Assembly: GCA_004020365.1 (NCBI GenBank)
Contig: SAQR01000001.1
Span: 117,904 to 164,077, forward strand
Direction of reading: 5' to 3'
Length of the DNA stretch: 46,174 nucleotides
DNA from: Mesorhizobium sp.
Lineage (GTDB): Bacteria > Pseudomonadota > Alphaproteobacteria > Rhizobiales > Rhizobiaceae
The position numbers and the translations under genes were made by a program. The notes below the pieces were generated by a model. That model was not told where the DNA came from and made no database searches. It saw nothing but the letters and a program-made list of their open reading frames with translations. Shown here piece after piece: positions 46,112 to 46,174 of this stretch (its first letter is position 1; each line of letters begins with the position of its first letter).

Positions 46112-46174
46112 TCAGTCGGCGGTCAGCACCACCTTGACGCTCCGCGAGCGGTCGGCGGCCAGGGCAAACGCGTC
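46112..46174 (-). CDS. Zinc-type alcohol dehydrogenase family protein (partial, C-terminal 20 residues)
   Basis: Only the last 20 codons and the stop are present; the rest lies beyond the window end. The peptide AFALAADRSRSVKVVLTAD resembles the C-terminus of medium-chain (MDR) dehydrogenases of the sorbitol/L-idonate 5-dehydrogenase type, which end AF.LA.DRS...KV.L. It is convergent with the TRAP operon, with the Tn3-type element in between. The assignment rests on a short stretch, so the exact subfamily is open. Confidence 0.55.
   Translation of the reverse strand, partial: DAFALAADRSRSVKVVLTAD

Overview
The window is about 46 kb of GC-rich DNA that reads as an alphaproteobacterial, rhizobial chromosome. 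Mesorhizobium or a close relative is the best guess. This is inferred from base composition, from the core order moeA-moaC-trpC-trpD-PpiD-like / tpiA-secG / pyrG, from DUF982 paralogues, and from a Rhizobiales-type palindromic repeat after tpiA. No rRNA, tRNA or CRISPR array was seen.

Layout. 1-5.0 kb (minus) is one tightly coupled housekeeping operon: PpiD-like foldase, trpD, trpC, moaC, moeA (cut by the window edge). 5.1-9.7 kb (plus) holds tpiA, secG, a periplasmic L,D-transpeptidase and pyrG, with clear hairpins after tpiA and the transpeptidase. 9.7-12.4 kb has a DUF1697 protein, an NCS1 permease and a DUF982 protein. 12.4-17.6 kb is a signalling and redox cluster: a VirG-like response regulator diverges from a dihaem peroxidase that is translationally coupled to a VirA-like hybrid kinase, followed by a mono-haem cytochrome c. 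17.8-22.5 kb has a methyltransferase and a TetR-controlled efflux operon (adaptor, permease, ATPase) with a perfect operator palindrome. 22.5-28.5 kb (minus) is a sugar and compatible-solute operon: GT4 glycosyltransferase, debranching-type glucosidase, membrane-anchored GT20 synthase, OtsB-type phosphatase. 28.6-32.6 kb has a second DUF982 gene, a LuxR-type regulator, an HWE-type PAS kinase and a NarL-type regulator. 33.0-34.2 kb has a HemK-like methyltransferase and an unknown small gene. 34.3-41.2 kb looks like a catabolic unit: BKACE (beta-keto acid cleavage) enzyme, class III aminotransferase, RpiR regulator and a TAXI-type TRAP transporter.

The most notable region is 41,234-46,085. It is bounded by 38-bp inverted repeats (31/38 identical, GGGGTC at the outer ends) and by a perfect 5-bp direct repeat, TGGTG, on both outer sides. 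A scrap of Tn3-type transposase C-terminus, broken by a stop codon, lies against the right repeat. I read this as a non-autonomous Tn3-family transposon. Its cargo is a LuxR-type regulator with a long helical N-terminal region, a small integral membrane protein, and a fusion of an alpha/beta-hydrolase fold to a SAM methyltransferase. In the hydrolase half the nucleophile serine and the histidine are replaced (Ile128 and Asp282), so it looks like a pseudo-hydrolase. The element sits between the TRAP operon and the 3' end of a zinc-type alcohol dehydrogenase gene that leaves the window.
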